From Henricia sp. BOLD:AAB3569 (taxonomy: Eukaryota; Echinodermata; Asteroidea; Spinulosida; Echinasteridae), in the NCBI GenBank assembly GCA_037783545.1, contig JBBELK010000001.1:1984001-2048000 (forward strand): a stretch of 64,000 nt of DNA, written 5' to 3'. The stretch's first letter is position 1. The number at the start of each line of letters is the position of its first letter. Shown here piece by piece: positions 45,091 to 55,767 of this stretch. Under the pieces are notes generated by a model. The model searched no databases and was not told where the DNA came from. It saw only the letters and a program-made list of their open reading frames with translations. Both the position numbers and the translations under genes were made by a program.

Positions 45091-46795
45091 AAAATCATGT
45101 CCATGAGTCGAGCGAACGCAGGCTCTAATAGTCTGCTGAGCAATGCTGCCAACTGACTGCAAACTTACAATGCCTACTCTAGTACTCGGGACAATTACAG
45201 TTGTGTATGGTAAGTTTTACAATCAGTGGTGTACAGTAAATTGTGTGTCAACAAAATCTTAAAGTTAGACCAGTCTTAAAATTTAAGCCCGCGGTGAGCA
45301 GGCTATAATTTGTAGACACCGCGCTACATCCCCTAATCTTGCATGAAAAAAGGCTAACAAAACGCACATTGTGCCCATTAGAGCCTTTATAGTGCTATTT
45401 GATGCAAAAACTGCACCACACACGCGTCATCAAGTGGCTTCGTGAGGACGTTTGTTTGGCTTGAAATCACGCAAGGATAGCCGGCTGCGTCACTTTCCGT
45501 TAAGGTGTGTGTGTTTTCGGCTGGCGCAGCCGTACTTCAGTTAGACTGGTTTATTGCAATGGGCTAAAGTAGCGTCTAAGCTGAGACCGGCTAAGTCGGA
45601 TATAAAACGTCGGTCTTAGACCAGTGGCTAAGTCGATTTTATTGCAATCCACCCCCTGTTTACATGGTTATTCCCAAATGCAAGTTGCAAAATTTAGTAA
45701 CACATACATGTACCTGGTATTTACAAAGTTGGAATTTTCACACGTAGTCATTTCGGATGTGACAGCTGACACTGTTATTGTTTTGGAGGTGCACAGCTTC
45801 CCAAAGGGGAATGTTACAAAGTCTTCTCATTGTGCCGGTACATGTACATGTACAGATGTACAATGTAAGTTTAATAGTTGTAACCATGTACCGTACTGTA
45901 GCACCGGCCAAATGCGTCAGCATAGAGAAAGGACACTCTACTATGATCTCAGTAATGCATAGTTCCGAGATTGCCCAATTAACCCCGCCCCCTGGGATAT
46001 TGTTGCTATGCCTCACACGCTATCATCAAAATGTCCACACACACTGCACAAACCAATGGGACTTTCAACGGAAAGCACAGATTCATTGGAAAAAACTCAA
46101 AGGTATTCATGCTTCAGGGTTGACAGTTACTGTAGCACGCACTTAGTAAAAGACCAGTGATACAGAGATGTCATATATTCATAACAATTCGCTTTCTTAC
46201 CGTACCTAACAGCGAATTGCCAGGCCTTGAAACCAATAATCCACCCGGAATACCTCATACAACGTATCGGCAGAAAATCGCGTGATGTTGGTTTGTGAGG
46301 CAATGTGGGCGCTGGCTGCTATCTCTGTTGTGATTGGTCGGCGGGTTCGGTTGATTGACAGGTCGGAACTATGCATTACGCTTGTGTCATTGTTTTGGAG
46401 ACCGTGACATATTAACTGTTACATGTATCACAAAGCAGAAGGTTAATTTTTTGTGGGAACAATGTGTGACACACATTTAAATTAGTTTTTACCAAGTTTC
46501 GAGTAATTTTCAGAACCAGTTTGCATATTTTTGTAGTGACGACCATTGCAGCTCTTTTTTCTTACCAATTTTCCTTTACTAATGTTTTGTACGTTTACAT
46601 TGAAAAGGCTCTTAACTCACTGTGCTCTTGTACCCTCCAAGATACATACATGTACATACATGTATATACTAGCCACTAAGAGTTCTTAGACGTACGTGCC
46701 TACTTAGTACACTTGCATACAAGTACATCTGAAAGTATACAAATATAGCCTAAAAAGTCTCCGATGTAACAAGGGACGCTGTATCCCAAATTTAT
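45091..46795. other. Intergenic stretch between arrays D and E
   Basis: Holds TACATG microsatellite tracts (about 45,838-45,856 and 46,640-46,665) and a CCAAT-like ATTGGTCGG near 46,336. ORFs of 92-122 codons overlap on both strands at 45,624-46,146 with no recognisable domain. No RNA gene seen. Confidence 0.4.
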
Positions 46796-47037
46796 GGACT
46801 GACCTATGTCTGAATGAATCCTTGTGTTTCTTCAAGTGACTACCCTGTGCAAATGTCCCACCACAGCAGCTGCATGTATACGGCTGCTCACCAGTATGGG
46901 TTCTCATGAGTGTCTTCAAGTGACTACTCTGTGAATGTCTCACCACAGTTGCTGCATACATGTACATGCCGCTCTCCAATATGGGTTCTCATGTGTCTTC
47001 AAGTGAATACTACTTGTGAATGTCATACCTCAGTGGC
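46796..47037 (-). pseudogene. Finger remnants 3' of the transposon in array E
   Basis: Decayed finger units continuing array E beyond the inserted element, homologous to 43,916-44,128. Confidence 0.65.
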
Positions 47038-47268
47038 CAGGGGCGGATCCAGGAATTTTTCCAGGGGTGGGGTTCGGCCCGTCAGATTTTGTTATATATA
47101 CATTATGCAATCTATCACTTGTACATTGCTGAGTGATGCACTTACCTTATGATGGGGAAGACTTGTATATCGGGAAAAATAACCTCCTTGGATTTCTCTT
47201 TTTTTTTTTTTTTTTTTAAGAGCAGGGGGGGTTTTGACCCCCAAAACCGCCCCCTGGATCCGCGCCTG
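47038..47268. mobile_element. GGCGGATCC element inserted in array E
   Basis: Ends CAGGGGCGGATCC and GGATCCGCGCCTG are inverted repeats. The flanks GTGGC (47,033-47,037) and GTGAC (47,269-47,273) form a 5-bp duplication with one change; the uninterrupted finger sequence in array D has GTGGC once. It includes a run of T at about 47,200-47,218. The same family with 5-bp duplications is at 54,675-55,724 and 61,772-61,883. Confidence 0.82.
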
Positions 47269-48315
47269 GTGACTCCATGCATATGGCTGCTCACCAGTAT
47301 GGGCTCTCGTGTGTCTCTTCAAAGCACTATTCCCAGTAAATGTCTGACCACAGTGACTGCATACATATGGTCGTTCACCAGTATGGGTTCTCATGTGCAT
47401 CTTCAAGACACCTTTCAATGCAAATGTTTGACCACAGTTGCTGCATACATATGGCCGCTCACCAGTATGGGTTCTCATGTGCCTATTCAATGTACCATGC
47501 TGTGTAAATGTCTTACCACAGTGGGTGCATGCATACGGTCGCTCACCAGTGTGGGTTCTCATGTGCGGCTTCAAGTTACTACTAGTTGTGAATGTCTCAC
47601 TACAGTGACTACATACATATGGCCGCTCACCAGTATGAGTTCTCAAGTGTATCTTCAAGTCACACCTCAGTTTAAATGACGTGCAACAGTAGCTGCATAC
47701 ATACGGCCGCTCACCAGTATGGGTTCTCATGTGTCTCTTCAAAGAACTATTCCGAGTAAATGTCTCACCACAGTTGCTGCATACATATGGCCGCTCACCA
47801 GTATGGGTTCTCATGTGTCTCTCTAATGTACCACGCTGTGCGAATGTCTCACTACAGTAGCTACATGCATATGGCCGCTCACCAGTATGGGTTCTCAAGT
47901 GTATCTTCAAGTCACCACTCTGTGTGAATGTGTCACCACAGTGGCTACATGCATATGGCCGCTCACCGGTATGGGTTGTCATGTGTGTCTTCAAGTTACC
48001 ACTCTGTGTGAATGTCTCACCACAGTTGCTGCATACATATGGCCGCTCACCAGTATGGGTTCTCATGTGTCTCTTCAATGTACCACGCTGTGTGAATGTG
48101 TCACCACAGTGGCTACATGCATATGGCCGCTCACCAGTATGGGTTCTCATGTGTGTCTTCACGGCACTTTTCCATGCAAATTTATCACCACAGTGGCTGC
48201 ATGCATACGGCCGCTCACCAGTATGGGTTCTCATGTGCTGCTTCAAGTGACCACACCGTGTGAATGTCTTACCACAGTGGCTGCATACATATGGTCGTTC
48301 ATCAGTGGTTTTCAT
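47092..48315 (-). CDS. C2H2 zinc-finger array E with transposon-derived C-terminus
   Basis: A 407-codon [11 protein letters not shown], 12 complete fingers, then a broken thirteenth (YAWSH) where the frame enters the inserted element and continues [15 protein letters not shown], a Lys run, and about 40 more residues. The element is at 47,038-47,268. Finger 8 has an atypical CxxCC (CSYCCTSF). Fingers 9-12 match array D fingers 3-6. The protein as read would be a normal zinc-finger array with an unrelated basic tail. Array E beyond the element survives only as remnants. Whether the chimera is transcribed is unknown. Confidence 0.8.
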   Translation of the reverse strand: MKTTDERPYVCSHCGKTFTRCGHLKQHMRTHTGERPYACSHCGDKFAWKSAVKTHMRTHTGERPYACSHCGDTFTQRGTLKRHMRTHTGERPYVCSNCGETFTQSGNLKTHMTTHTGERPYACSHCGDTFTQSGDLKIHLRTHTGERPYACSYCSETFAQRGTLERHMRTHTGERPYVCSNCGETFTRNSSLKRHMRTHTGERPYVCSYCCTSFKLRCDLKIHLRTHTGERPYVCSHCSETFTTSSNLKPHMRTHTGERPYACTHCGKTFTQHGTLNRHMRTHTGERPYVCSNCGQTFALKGVLKMHMRTHTGERPYVCSHCGQTFTGNSALKRHTRAHTGEQPYAWSHQARIQGAVLGVKTPPALKKKKKKREIQGGYFSRYTSLPHHKVSASLSNVQVIDCIMYI

Positions 48316-48770
48316 TTTTCTTTAAGTTGTTAAAATGCTTTGTGAATGTCTTACCACAGTGGTTCCATGTACAGTACATAGATGTTTGCCAGTACATGTA
48401 CATGTACGAGTTTTTGCATCAAGCAAACGTCCCACTCCCTGAAAATGTCCCACCACATTGGCTGCATGCATAGAGCCACTCACCAGTATGGGTTTAATAT
48501 ATCAAGTACCCAGTAGCTTCAGGTGACAGTTCAGTTTGAATGTCTCACTGCAGTGGCTGCATGGATGTGGACACTTACCAGCGTTGTTTCTCAAGAGACT
48601 ACTTCGTGAATGTCCCACAGTGGCTGCATATGACAACTCGGTTGTTTGGACAAATCATGTTCTTTGGACTCTTCGGGAAGTTACACCACTCTAAACAGAG
48701 GAATTGTCAAGGAAATTCATCAGGCAGAAACTTGTAATCAGTTACAGTATGTGAAGACTTAACTGCATTT
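48316..48770 (-). pseudogene. 5' module of array E
   Basis: Decayed fingers, a TACATG tract, then the TTCTTTGGACTCTTCGGGAA, GAGGAATTGTCAAGG and CAGAAACTTGTAATC words. The start-like MDFFD is changed here to a MNFLDN-like reading followed by a stop. Confidence 0.6.
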
Positions 48771-48775
48771 AAACC

Positions 48776-48860
48776 AACTCGACCGTTGTGCATTGAGTAC
48801 GCACAGTGGTCGAGTTGGTTTGAGTCGAGTTGGTAATGGTAAACGGTCGAGTTGGTAGCG
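48776..48860. repeat. CAACTCGACCGTT-type short inverted repeats
   Basis: CCAACTCGACCGTTG, then CGAGTTGGTTTGAGTCGAGTT and ACGGTCGAGTTGG within 85 bp. The core matches the 17-bp unit in the arms of the foldback at 62,540-63,673. Confidence 0.6.
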
Positions 48861-49350
48861 GAGTTCGCGTACACGGACTAGCAGTGCAGCACACTAAATC
48901 TAACCAGCGCCGTGCCGATACGATGCGTGTTGCATTGCGCATCACTGAACTGCGAGCGCGGTACTCGGACGCTACTACTACGCAGGGAATCCCTGATGAT
49001 TTCTCGAATTTGCAAAGAGGTTGATTCTTAAACTCTTTTTGCACATTTGGCGGGCAATTTTGTCATTCAATCCCATAATGCATTGACATGATTGAGAACG
49101 TCAATAAGTTAATTTTTGCTTCAAAAACGGTGTTGTATTTCTTTTTAATTATTTTCCAATCATGGACATCTACACCACTAGAGAACACAACCAGCTGGGA
49201 ATTTTTGTGTGTGATTACAATTGAGGCAAAATGACAACTGCTGCCGGTACATAAAAAGGGTGTGCACAGACTACATTTGCACATGTATGTGTACTTGTTT
49301 GTACACGATAAGGTTTACGGCATTAACGCAGTGGCTATACATTAGACAAG

Positions 49351-49405
49351 GTTTACCTCGGCTCGAATTTTTTCATGTGGTGTAATCTGTTCGAGCCGAG
49401 GCTAC
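49351..49405. repeat. CCTCGGCTCGAA hairpin (solo MITE)
   Basis: TTACCTCGGCTCGAA pairs with TTCGAGCCGAGGCTA over a 20-bp loop. The same ends frame the nest at 54,629-55,767. Confidence 0.65.
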
Positions 49406-49433
49406 GGCATGATCCTTATGCACCTATCAATTG

Positions 49434-49477
49434 TTCCCCCCCCCCCCCCTCCCCCCCACCCCCTTTTTTTTTTTTTT
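49434..49477. repeat. Poly-C/poly-T low-complexity tract
   Basis: Runs of C broken by single T or A, followed by about 15 T. Confidence 0.85.
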
Positions 49478-49904
49478 GTGAAAAGAGGACAGGGTTTTGA
49501 TTTTTGAGGGAAATTGTGGGGTAAAAACAGGAATAACTGGCCAAAGGTTTAACAAATTAAAGATGGCATTTTATGCTAATATGGCATGAAAGGCCGTTTA
49601 TGATTGGCTGAGAAAGGTTTCACTTTAATACCCGGTCTCTGATTGGTCAATGAGTGGGAGTTTTTTACAACATGAAACAGCAGCAGGCCAAATTCGAACG
49701 AGTTAGCAATGCTGAAGCTGACAAAACAGGTAACAAAAACTGTATTTTTTTAAAGGAATTACCGTCCAAAAGTTAAAAACTATGGATTAGAGGAATGAAG
49801 AAGAGTTGGTTGTTTCCACAAAAGTGAAATTAGTGCAAAAAAGTCAGTTTTACAGCTGTACTAAAAGGTATTACAAAAATGGGTGGCCTAAAAGTAAGGA
49901 ATGC

Positions 49905-50459
49905 CCGAGGCTACATATTAACATGAACACGCTACCGGTATCTGAAACGTGAAATCAAAATGTGTCATTTTCTCCCCGTGACACACTAATTCCCCCTGGG
50001 ACTCACCCCAACCTTGTCAGGCATAACCACTACGCAGGTCCTTGAGGGAAATAACGAGCCACGATGAAGATTTAGCCTACAATTCCAGCGAAACGGGGAG
50101 GTATGCTGACAGTAGGTGTTGTTGTTTTGTGTGGAAGCTAGTATGTGGCGCGCGTGACGGTGCTGTACGTCTATGTACAAAGGAATGTATATGCGCGCAT
50201 ATACATTCCTTTGCGGCCCACCAGTCAAACTTATTTTTAGATCACGTCCGCACTGCGTACGACCAACCGACAGAAGCGCACACCCGATGACTGTTTGCTG
50301 CACTACTGCTACACTATAAAGTTTGGCCGACCATCACTGATTTATTACTGGTGGACGTTTTTTGGGTAATTTCTTTCACGGTAGAAAATGACACATTTTG
50401 ATTTCACGTTTTTTCAGACATGTTTCAGATAGCGTGTTCATGTTCATATGTAGCCTCGG
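49905..50459. mobile_element. Foldback with CCGAGGCTACATA ends and a 36-bp perfect palindrome
   Basis: CCGAGGCTACATATTAACAT pairs with ATGTTCATATGTAGCCTCGG, then GAAATCAAAATGTGTCATTT with its complement. The centre (50,178-50,213) is an exact 36-bp palindrome CAAAGGAATGTATATGCG plus complement. The inner arms (TTTCTCCCCGTGACAC, AGGTCCTTGAGGGAAATAAC) are shared with 62,540-63,673, so the two are one family. Confidence 0.78.
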
Positions 50460-50993
50460 CTCTAGATTATCAACTTGGAACGAAATGCTTCGTCTTCACT
50501 GGCCGCCCAATCATCACAACCGACCGTAGACCCGTTCACGGGTCTAACCCGACCGTATACGAGCAACGCAGGCCGGCAAGCGGTAAGGCCCGGACGACGG
50601 TACCGGCGAGCCACTGAGTGCAACGCGCAAGATAGCTTTGTCCGTGGACAACGTGTTTGCCTCATATCATGTTTGCCTGCTGACTGCTGATCGATCGATC
50701 GATCAGCGACTGGAAAAGCAGCGACATTTGTATGCACTGTCCTGTCCAGTGTGTACTCTGGGTACCAGACAGACCAGAGCTGTTGTGAATTATGGAAATT
50801 AGATGACGTCACGCATTTCAACGTGTCACGCAAAGGTATGCCAGGAATTCGCTCGGTATTTTGCGAGCGATTTATACGGAATATGAAAGACTGTCTTTTC
50901 GACTGTATTTCAGGTGCGCCCTCTGGCGGCCAATGATGAATAGTCTATGTACATCGTGTATTGCGCGCAAAAAGGCAGTCTTTCCGAAAGACT
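50460..50993. other. Unassigned noncoding stretch with GATC microrepeat
   Basis: GC-richer than its surroundings. Contains (GATC)4 at about 50,688-50,704. Overlapping short ORFs on both strands have no recognisable domain. Confidence 0.4.
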
Positions 50994-52240
50994 AGTGCTA
51001 TGCACGTCCTTGCCGGGATATTGCGCTGTTTCAATTTCATTGTGTTCCCGCCAAAAAACAACAGGGAGGAAGTTTTTCGAATTTGGATATATGATAGCTT
51101 AATGTTTGAAAATTAGTCCAAAGTGCGATTTACTTAACCCTAAAGCGCTAGCGGGCCTCCCACTGTGCGATTTTGGCCACGAATTTCCTACGAATTGGTA
51201 CGATTATCGGAGACTGCCTATAGACTCTACACACAATCGTACCCAATCGTACCTAATTCGTGGCCAAAATCGCACAGTAGGAGGCCCGCTTAAAGCAGGC
51301 CTCCCACTTTGCGATATTCGCCACGAATTACCTACGAATTGGTACGATTATCGCAGACTGCCTATAGACTCTACACACAATCGTACCTAATCGTAGCTAA
51401 TCGTACCAAATTCGTGGCCAAAATCGCACAGTGGGAGGCCTGCTTAAAGCGGGCCTCCTACTGTGCGATATATGCCACGAATTTCCTACGAATTGGTACG
51501 ATTATCGGAGACTGCCTATAGACTCTACACACAATCGTATTAAATCGTACCCAATCGTAGGAAATTCGTGGCCAAAATCGCACAGTGGGAGGCCCGCTTA
51601 ATTCCTCGGCCAACTTCACCGCCACTCACTCCACGTGTGCTATGCACGTCGTTGCCGGGATATTGCGCTGTTTCAATTTAATTGTGTTCCCGCCAAAAAA
51701 CAACGCGGAGGAAATTTTTCTAATTTGGATATATCATAGCTTGATCTTTGAACATTATTCAAACAAAATTACAGGGTGGCACACGAAGAATGGATTGTGT
51801 TTTTATGGGAATTACTTAACCCTAATTCCTTGGCCAACTTCAGCGCCACTTTCTCTACGTGTGCTATGCACGTCTTTGCCGGGAAAATGCGGTGTTGACA
51901 TTTTCCTAATTTGGATATTATTATAGCTTGATGATTGAAGAACTTTCACACAAAATTACAGGGTGCACGTGGCACACGAAGAATGGATGTTGGTTTGGTG
52001 CGATTTACTTAATCTTCCTTGGCCACCTTCAGGGCCACTCAGTGCACATGTAGCCGGGATGGCTATCTTTGAATGTGGTGTTGGAATACCGTGGTCCCAC
52101 TAACAAAAAAGCACAACGTGGTTGAAATTTTTCAAATTTGGATATCTTATAGCTTGATGTTTTAAGATTATTTCAAAAAACTAAAGACAATGGATATTGG
52201 CTTCGTGCGATCTACGTAACCTTTCTTGGCCAATTTTGGG
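50994..52240. repeat. About 220-bp tandem repeat, four diverged copies
   Basis: The phrase GTGCTATGCACGTC(C/G/T)TTGCCGGGA, then TTGGATAT, ATAGCTTGAT and TTACTTAA, recurs at about 50,994, 51,637 and 51,859, with a weaker copy at about 52,050. Three hairpin units are inserted after the first copy. No coding potential. Confidence 0.72.
51138..51601. repeat. Three tandem 154-bp hairpin units separated by TTAA
   Basis: TTAA occurs at 51,290, 51,444 and 51,598, exactly 154 bp apart. Each unit opens GC(G/A)GGCCTCC and closes GGAGGCC(C/T)GC, with long inverted arms (GCGATTTTGGCCACGAATT and complement). They look like a MITE with a TTAA target present as a head-to-tail trimer. Confidence 0.85.
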
Positions 52241-52661
52241 TGCGTTATCATTAATTAAGGGTGATTTGGGGGCTCATTTTTGCTCAAAAATATGATTTTC
52301 CAGATATCGATATTTTGAACATCTACAAAACAGACCTCATCCAGGAAACCACGCTCAGTAAACCAAAATGCAAATTTGAAAAGTAGAAAATGTATACATG
52401 TAAGTATACAGGAAACGTTGGTATAAATTGTGATTTTCTCGAAATCATAGTTAAAGTACAAATAATGGTCAAATTTTCTCTTTGTCGGGGATGATGCATA
52501 CGCGATGTGGGGCTCCAAAATTGGCATAAATGTTTATGGGATTTTTGCCTTCTATAGACGTTAAAAACGTTAACATGTCCTCCCGCAAACACCGTGGTAT
52601 ATTTCACGCTGATAATGTGAGGCTGAATCTGGTGCCAGCTGTGGGTACGGTTTCGAGTCAT

Positions 52662-54202
52662 GTCGGACCCAAACCAAGTCGGACCTGGACCAAGTCGGAC
52701 CCGGACCAAGTCGGACCCACGACTGACTCGGACCTGAACCAAGTCGGACCTGGACCAAGTCGGACCTAGACCAAGTCGGACCCGGACCAAGTCGGACCAA
52801 TGCATGACCAAGTCGGACCCACATATATCTATTAACAATAATAGATATAATAATAAATAATAGATATCTGTGGTCGGACCCTAGCCCAGGCCAGGTTTGA
52901 CGTCGTCTTCATTGCATTACGAAAATACGAGTCAGTGACGTCCAGGTTACGATGTCTCTAAACAGGGGGACTGAAACTTGCACATTTTCTTTTGAGCTAT
53001 TTTACCTTTTATTGGACGTCGAATACATAGGCCTAGACAGAATTATAAATAAAATTAATAAGTGTAAAGTGAAAAACTGAGTTATTTAGCATTTTAGTCG
53101 ATTTTATACCCACTGCAAAGTGCGCCCTCTATTGTGTCCGCCATACTTCAAAAAGGCCAATGTAGTATAGTGATGTCCCCTAACTTGGCGCACTTCGACA
53201 ACTCACTGGAAATCCGCTCACCTTATAGCAAAACCCCCTAGCAGAATTAGTTGAAACTTACACACCTTGTAGTATAATTCATAGGCTCCAAGAAAAAGTA
53301 ATACTTTAATATTTTGACTCATCAACAAGTACAAAATAACACAAACAATCAGGACAAAACGATGAACACTTTTTTCCCGAAATCGCCCCGACTGTCCCCT
53401 AACGTGGAGCGCGTCGCTGATTGGCTGAAATGGTTTGATGCCTTACTACGATGGCCCACAAAGACCACTTGCACGCACACACTGTGACACTGTACACAAC
53501 GCCAGTATGCCTGGTTTTATTAACGTGAAATGCCTATTACAGGCTTCCGTGTATGGTGTCGTGACAACCTGAAGCAAACGGCGATGCCTTCACATTCCGG
53601 TGAATTTCTAGTAACTGAATGATTCTTCTCCGTATTTCAGTTTTATAATTTATGAAGGTACTTGAGAACTTTATTTCTATTTAATGCCAAGTGCAACAGA
53701 TTGTTTATTGCGCCAAGAGAGAACGGAAAGTCAATTGAAGCCCGCCACGTTAGGGGCCGCGCCACGTTGGGGGACATCAACAATATGCGGTACGGAGTCC
53801 GACCTGGGCTAGTCGGACCCATGAAGTGCGCGGTTCAGTGTCGCTGGACTTTTGTTTGATTAATGCAGTTTATCATCAAAATATGTATGAATAGGCCTAC
53901 ATGTTTCTTGAACATAAAATTTTTTTTTGCACTTTTGACTCCTTTTACGATCGTAATTAGAACCAATTTCCATTGAAAAAGTGCACGTATAGATCGTGCA
54001 CACGTCATGGGTCCGACTTAGTCATGCATGGGTCCGACTTGGTTTAGGTCCGACTTGGTTTGGGTCCGACTTGGTTCGGGTCCGACTTGGTCCGGGTCCG
54101 ACTTGGTCCAGGTCCGAGTTGGTCAAGGGTCCGACTTGGTCCGGGTCCGACTTGGTTTGGGTCCGACTTGGTTTGGGTCCGACTTGGTTTGGGTCCGATT
54201 TG
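52662..54202. mobile_element. Foldback element with arms of 16-bp tandem repeats
   Basis: Left arm 52,662-52,820 is about nine units of GTCGGACCCGGACCAA. The right arm 54,009-54,202 is about twelve units of the reverse complement. The inner ends mirror each other through a variant with TGCATGA. Between lie about 1.2 kb with a second inverted-repeat pair (53,171-53,777) and GTCGGACCCTAGCCCAGG with its near-complement. Arm ORFs (RLGPGPTW repeats) are artefacts. Confidence 0.82.
53171..53777. mobile_element. Nested element, TGATGTCCCCTAACTTGGCG ends
   Basis: The left end TGATGTCCCCTAACTTGGCG pairs with CGCCACGTTGGGGGACATCA on the right; CTAACGTGG and CCACGTTAGGGG repeat the pattern inside. No recognisable ORF. 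Confidence 0.6.
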
Positions 54203-54224
54203 ACCTGCTCCCGTGGGGGACGGT

Positions 54225-54397
54225 GTATTTTATCGCACGGAGGATCTCAAGTTTGCCCACGATTTCACCGAAACTAGTCATCGGATCGATGCGTACTCTT
54301 CGGAATATTTGAGAATTGGGGTGAGTGCACCTATTGAGCAAATATCAGAGCCAAGGGAAAAATTTCATTTGCGTGAGTTTGCCACAGATTTGGGGTT
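54225..54397. repeat. Single-arm fragment of the TAGCCCC palindrome family
   Basis: CATCGGATCGATGCGTACTC through CATTTGCGTGAGTTTGCCAC matches the right arms of 5,926-6,950 and 54,782-55,390. No matching left arm is adjacent. Confidence 0.75.
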
Positions 54398-54455
54398 AGA
54401 AACGGCCGGCTCCTGTAGGACCATGTGTTTCTTCCTCCATGGTAGCCATGTAGTA

Positions 54456-54619
54456 GCAGCCGATTTCACGAATCCTAACGCACTGCGTAAGTCCGCTTGC
54501 GCAACATTTTATTGCGTAGGCTGCGCAACATTCCTGTGAAAATTACACGCAAGCTATAGGGCTTGCGCCATTTTGCAAAAGTTGCGCAAGCTGCGCACTC
54601 TTTCGTGAAATCGTCTGCA
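54456..54619. mobile_element. Diverged GCAGCCGATTTCACGAA hairpin MITE
   Basis: GCAGCCGATTTCACGAA on the left and TTTCGTGAAATCGTCTGC on the right pair with mismatches; GCGCAA words recur inside. Related to the perfect hairpin at 39,474-39,594. Confidence 0.65.
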
Positions 54620-54710
54620 GGTTACCATGGTTACCTCGGCTCGAATGTTTAATATCAATTTATCATGTGGTAATCAGGGGCGGATCCAGCCACATTAAAA
54701 TACAGAAACA

Positions 54711-55655
54711 CAATAGACCTTTATCACGGTGCGTCCATCTTTGTCTTGTTCCCCACTGCATAATACGTGTACGTGTCGGGCTAGCCCCGCGAGCAGTGCT
54801 TCGGTTTTCGGAACCTTAGCCCTGTGTTCTGCTATACACCAAATCTGTGGCAAACTCACGCAAATGAAATTTGGCCCACGGCTCTGATATTTGCTCAATA
54901 GGTGCACTCACCCCAGTTTATAAATATTCCGAAGAGTACGCATCGATCCGATGTCTAGTTTCGGTGAAATCGTGGGGAAAGTTTGAGACTTTCGTGCGTG
55001 AAATTCCGACTTTCACCATGCGCGAGAGCAGAGAGGTCAACACAATCTAGACTGGTTCGCTGTCCTCATATTTACTTCCCTTCATCTTACGACGAAGGGA
55101 AGTAAATTGAGGATGTGGAACCAGTCTAGTGTTGACCTCTCCGCTCTCGCGCATGGTGAAAGTCGGAATTTCACGCACGAAAGTCTCAAACTTTCCCCAC
55201 GATTTCACCGAAACTAGACATCGGATCGATGCGTACTCTTCGGAATATTTATAAACTGGGGTGAGTGCACCTATTGAGCAAATATCAGAGCCGTGGGCCA
55301 AATTTCATTTGCGTGAGTTTGCCACAGATTTGGTGTATAGCAGAACACAGGGCTAAGGTTCCGAAAACCGAAGCACTGCTCGCGGGGCTAGTGTCGGGCA
55401 TGATCAGTGCGTGTGCGTGTCTGCGCGATAGCGCGTGCATGCAGTCTTCCGTTGTTGTTGTTTTGAGAGAATCACTGTCCGCGCTGCGCGCGCTGCGCGT
55501 TTTCTTGATCGCACCACGCGTATGTCATTGTGATGTACACAATTAACATTTTCAACACGGGGCCAAACTATTTTATTTCGGCAAGCCTCGCTTTGGTTAC
55601 GTTCATTTTAATAGGGGAAAAGGGAAGATGGCCGCACAGTGATAAAGGTCTATTG
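54711..55655. mobile_element. Third-level element, CAATAGACCTTTATCAC ends
   Basis: CAATAGACCTTTATCAC and GTGATAAAGGTCTATTG are exact inverted repeats, with CCATCTTTGTC/AAGATGGC just inside. It holds the TAGCCCC palindrome. Confidence 0.75.
54782..55390. mobile_element. MULE-like TAGCCCC palindrome, fourth level, 9-bp duplication
   Basis: 609 bp, TAGCCCC to GGGGCTA, flanked by GTGTCGGGC at 54,773-54,781 and 55,391-55,399. The two arms of about 300 bp are nearly exact inverted copies meeting near 55,088. Same family and same duplication length as 5,926-6,950. No transposase. Confidence 0.88.
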
Positions 55656-55767
55656 ATTTAGGGGGCGTACGCCCCCCTAAATCCATTGTATTCCTGTATT
55701 TTAATGAACCTGCATCCGCGCCTGGTAATCTAGATTACCACATGATAAAATTCGAGCCGAGGTAACC

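Larger units (their letters stand above)
54675..55724. mobile_element. GGCGGATCC element, second level of the nest
   Basis: Ends CAGGGGCGGATCCAGCCACA and TGCATCCGCGCCTG, with TTAAAATACAG pairing further in. Flanked by GTAAT on both sides (54,670-54,674; 55,725-55,729), a 5-bp duplication as for the copies at 47,038 and 61,772. It is split by the third-level element. Confidence 0.82.
54629..55767. mobile_element. Outer element of a four-level transposon nest
   Basis: GGTTACCTCGGCTCGAAT and ATTCGAGCCGAGGTAACC are exact outer inverted repeats, with CATGTGGTAAT / ATTACCACATG inside. The GGCGGATCC element 54,675-55,724 is inserted in its centre. The solo hairpin at 49,351-49,405 is a relative. 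Confidence 0.82.

Noticed and set aside
45624-46146. Overlapping ORFs of 92-122 codons on both strands
   Set aside because: No recognisable domain and a TACATG microsatellite in the frame; likely chance.
52323-54312. ORFs with RLGPGPTWSRSDLV repeats
   Set aside because: Translation of 16-bp tandem repeats in the foldback arms.
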